Assembly: GCA_028276345.1 (NCBI GenBank)
Contig: JAPYWM010000069.1
Span: 1-6,916, forward strand
Direction of reading: 5' to 3'
Source: Sphingobacterium sp.
Lineage (GTDB): Bacteria; Bacteroidota; Bacteroidia; SpSt-205
Length of the DNA stretch: 6,916 bases
The stretch's first letter is position 1. Each line of letters starts with the position of its first letter. Below the pieces are notes generated by a model. That model did not search any database. It was not told the DNA's origin and worked only from the letters and a program-made list of their open reading frames with translations. Shown here in pieces: positions 6,352-6,916 of this stretch. Position numbers and translations under genes: made by a program.

Positions 6352-6916
6352 GTGGTGTTCTGGATAGCGGAAGCCGGGGCCACGAAAACCGATTGGATGC
6401 GGTCGGATGGGGTTCGCCTGCGTTTAGTGGGCTTCAACCTGGAGGCTGAAGGGGGAATTGCTGCGGCCCGGGCGCACTTCGCGGCTGTCCGAAAGGCCCT
6501 CACCGAGGCACAGTGGCCCTGGCCAAAAACCCTCTACTACTATGGCCCCGCCTTACATAATGCTGAAAACCAGACTACCATTCGGCTTGTTTTGCAGGAG
6601 AATTTTCCGGAGATTGGAGAGATCGTTGTAGCGCATGACCTAATCGGGGCTGCTCGGGCGGCCTGGGGACGGGAAAGGGGGATTGTGTGTATTCTCGGGA
6701 CGGGATCCAACTGCGCCCTGTATGATGGCGAGCAGATCGTCCAGCAGCGAGGCGGGCACGGCTATCTCTTAGGGGATGAGGGGAGCGGTGCCGACCTGGG
6801 AAAGCACCTCCTATCTGCCTTGCTGCATGAGGAACTTCCGGAGGACCTACTGGCAGCTTTTCGGGCGCAGTATCCCCAATCGCCAATAGACTTACGGAAA
6901 GAAGTCTATCGGGCGG
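6352..6916 (+). CDS. BadF/BadG/BcrA/BcrD-type ATPase, N-acetylglucosamine kinase-like; 3'-truncated by the window edge
   Basis: This is an ASKHA-fold protein; relatives phosphorylate amino sugars such as N-acetylglucosamine, though many Bacteroidota members are uncharacterised. The first 188 residues are present. Seen in order are the phosphate-1 loop IAEAGATKTDW (5-15), YYYGPAL (62-68), the likely catalytic aspartate in AHDLIGAARA (D96), the phosphate-2 loop ILGTGSN (114-120) followed by ALYDG, and GYLLGDEGSGADLG (137-150). The frame has no usable ATG: the first, codon 16, lies after the phosphate-1 loop. GTG at 6352 (MVFWIAEAG) or 6355 (MFWIAEAG) fits the family N-terminus best. TTG at 6346 or 6337 is possible but less likely. 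E7 replaces the Asp usual in DxGxTKT, and GPAL stands where GAG is common. It is divergent from the TetR gene, which may regulate it. Confidence 0.87.
   Translation, partial: MVFWIAEAGATKTDWMRSDGVRLRLVGFNLEAEGGIAAARAHFAAVRKALTEAQWPWPKTLYYYGPALHNAENQTTIRLVLQENFPEIGEIVVAHDLIGAARAAWGRERGIVCILGTGSNCALYDGEQIVQQRGGHGYLLGDEGSGADLGKHLLSALLHEELPEDLLAAFRAQYPQSPIDLRKEVYRA

Noticed and set aside
6575..6886. Minus-strand open frame of 103 codons
   Set aside because: It lies opposite the conserved BadF-type kinase motifs, which run in the plus frame from 6352.
1..6916. A new defence, mobile or secondary-metabolite system
   Set aside because: All seven genes belong to recognisable families with ordinary gene spacing; there are no transposase, integrase, nuclease, toxin-antitoxin or repeat signatures to support such a claim.

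Overview
The window looks like chromosomal DNA from a Bacteroidota bacterium with fairly GC-rich genes. The strongest evidence is a secreted protein ending in the 'gliding-motility-associated' C-terminal domain (core FIPTAFTPNGDGVNDIF), a type IX secretion (T9SS) sorting domain largely confined to this phylum. Also Bacteroidota-like are the BadF-type kinase, the TetR regulator's C-terminal half, and two TAnnTTTG promoter-like motifs close to start codons. I cannot place the lineage further. The region is extremely compact: seven protein genes fill nearly all of it, the longest non-coding stretch is 39 bases, and several genes overlap. I see no tRNA, rRNA, CRISPR array, insertion sequence or integration scar.

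Layout. On the plus strand, bases 1-761 hold the C-terminal part of a nitrilase-superfamily carbon-nitrogen hydrolase. It overlaps by ATGA a rhomboid intramembrane protease (758-1432). After 30 bases comes a 624-residue T9SS cargo protein (1463-3337) with a signal peptide, an unrecognised N-terminal region, two Ig-like domains, a PKD-like domain and the sorting domain. It runs tail-to-tail into a minus-strand block, overlapping it by 17 bases. That block, in transcription order, is a TetR/AcrR-family regulator (6312-5659), a class I/II PLP-dependent aminotransferase (5637-4432) and a PHP-domain protein anchored by a membrane segment at each end (4445-3321). Divergent from the regulator, the 5' part of a BadF/BadG-type (N-acetylglucosamine kinase-like) ATPase starts near 6352 and runs off the end. 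It has no usable ATG, so an ATG-only gene search misses it.

How the genes may work together. The tight spacing of regulator, aminotransferase and PHP protein suggests one transcript. The 39-base divergent gap could let the TetR protein control both itself and the kinase. The hydrolase and rhomboid are probably translationally coupled. I infer no shared pathway beyond this. I found no convincing undescribed system. The points most worth checking are the apparently periplasmic PHP enzyme with an altered metal-ligand motif, the unassigned N-terminal region of the T9SS protein, and the near-leaderless promoter geometry seen twice.
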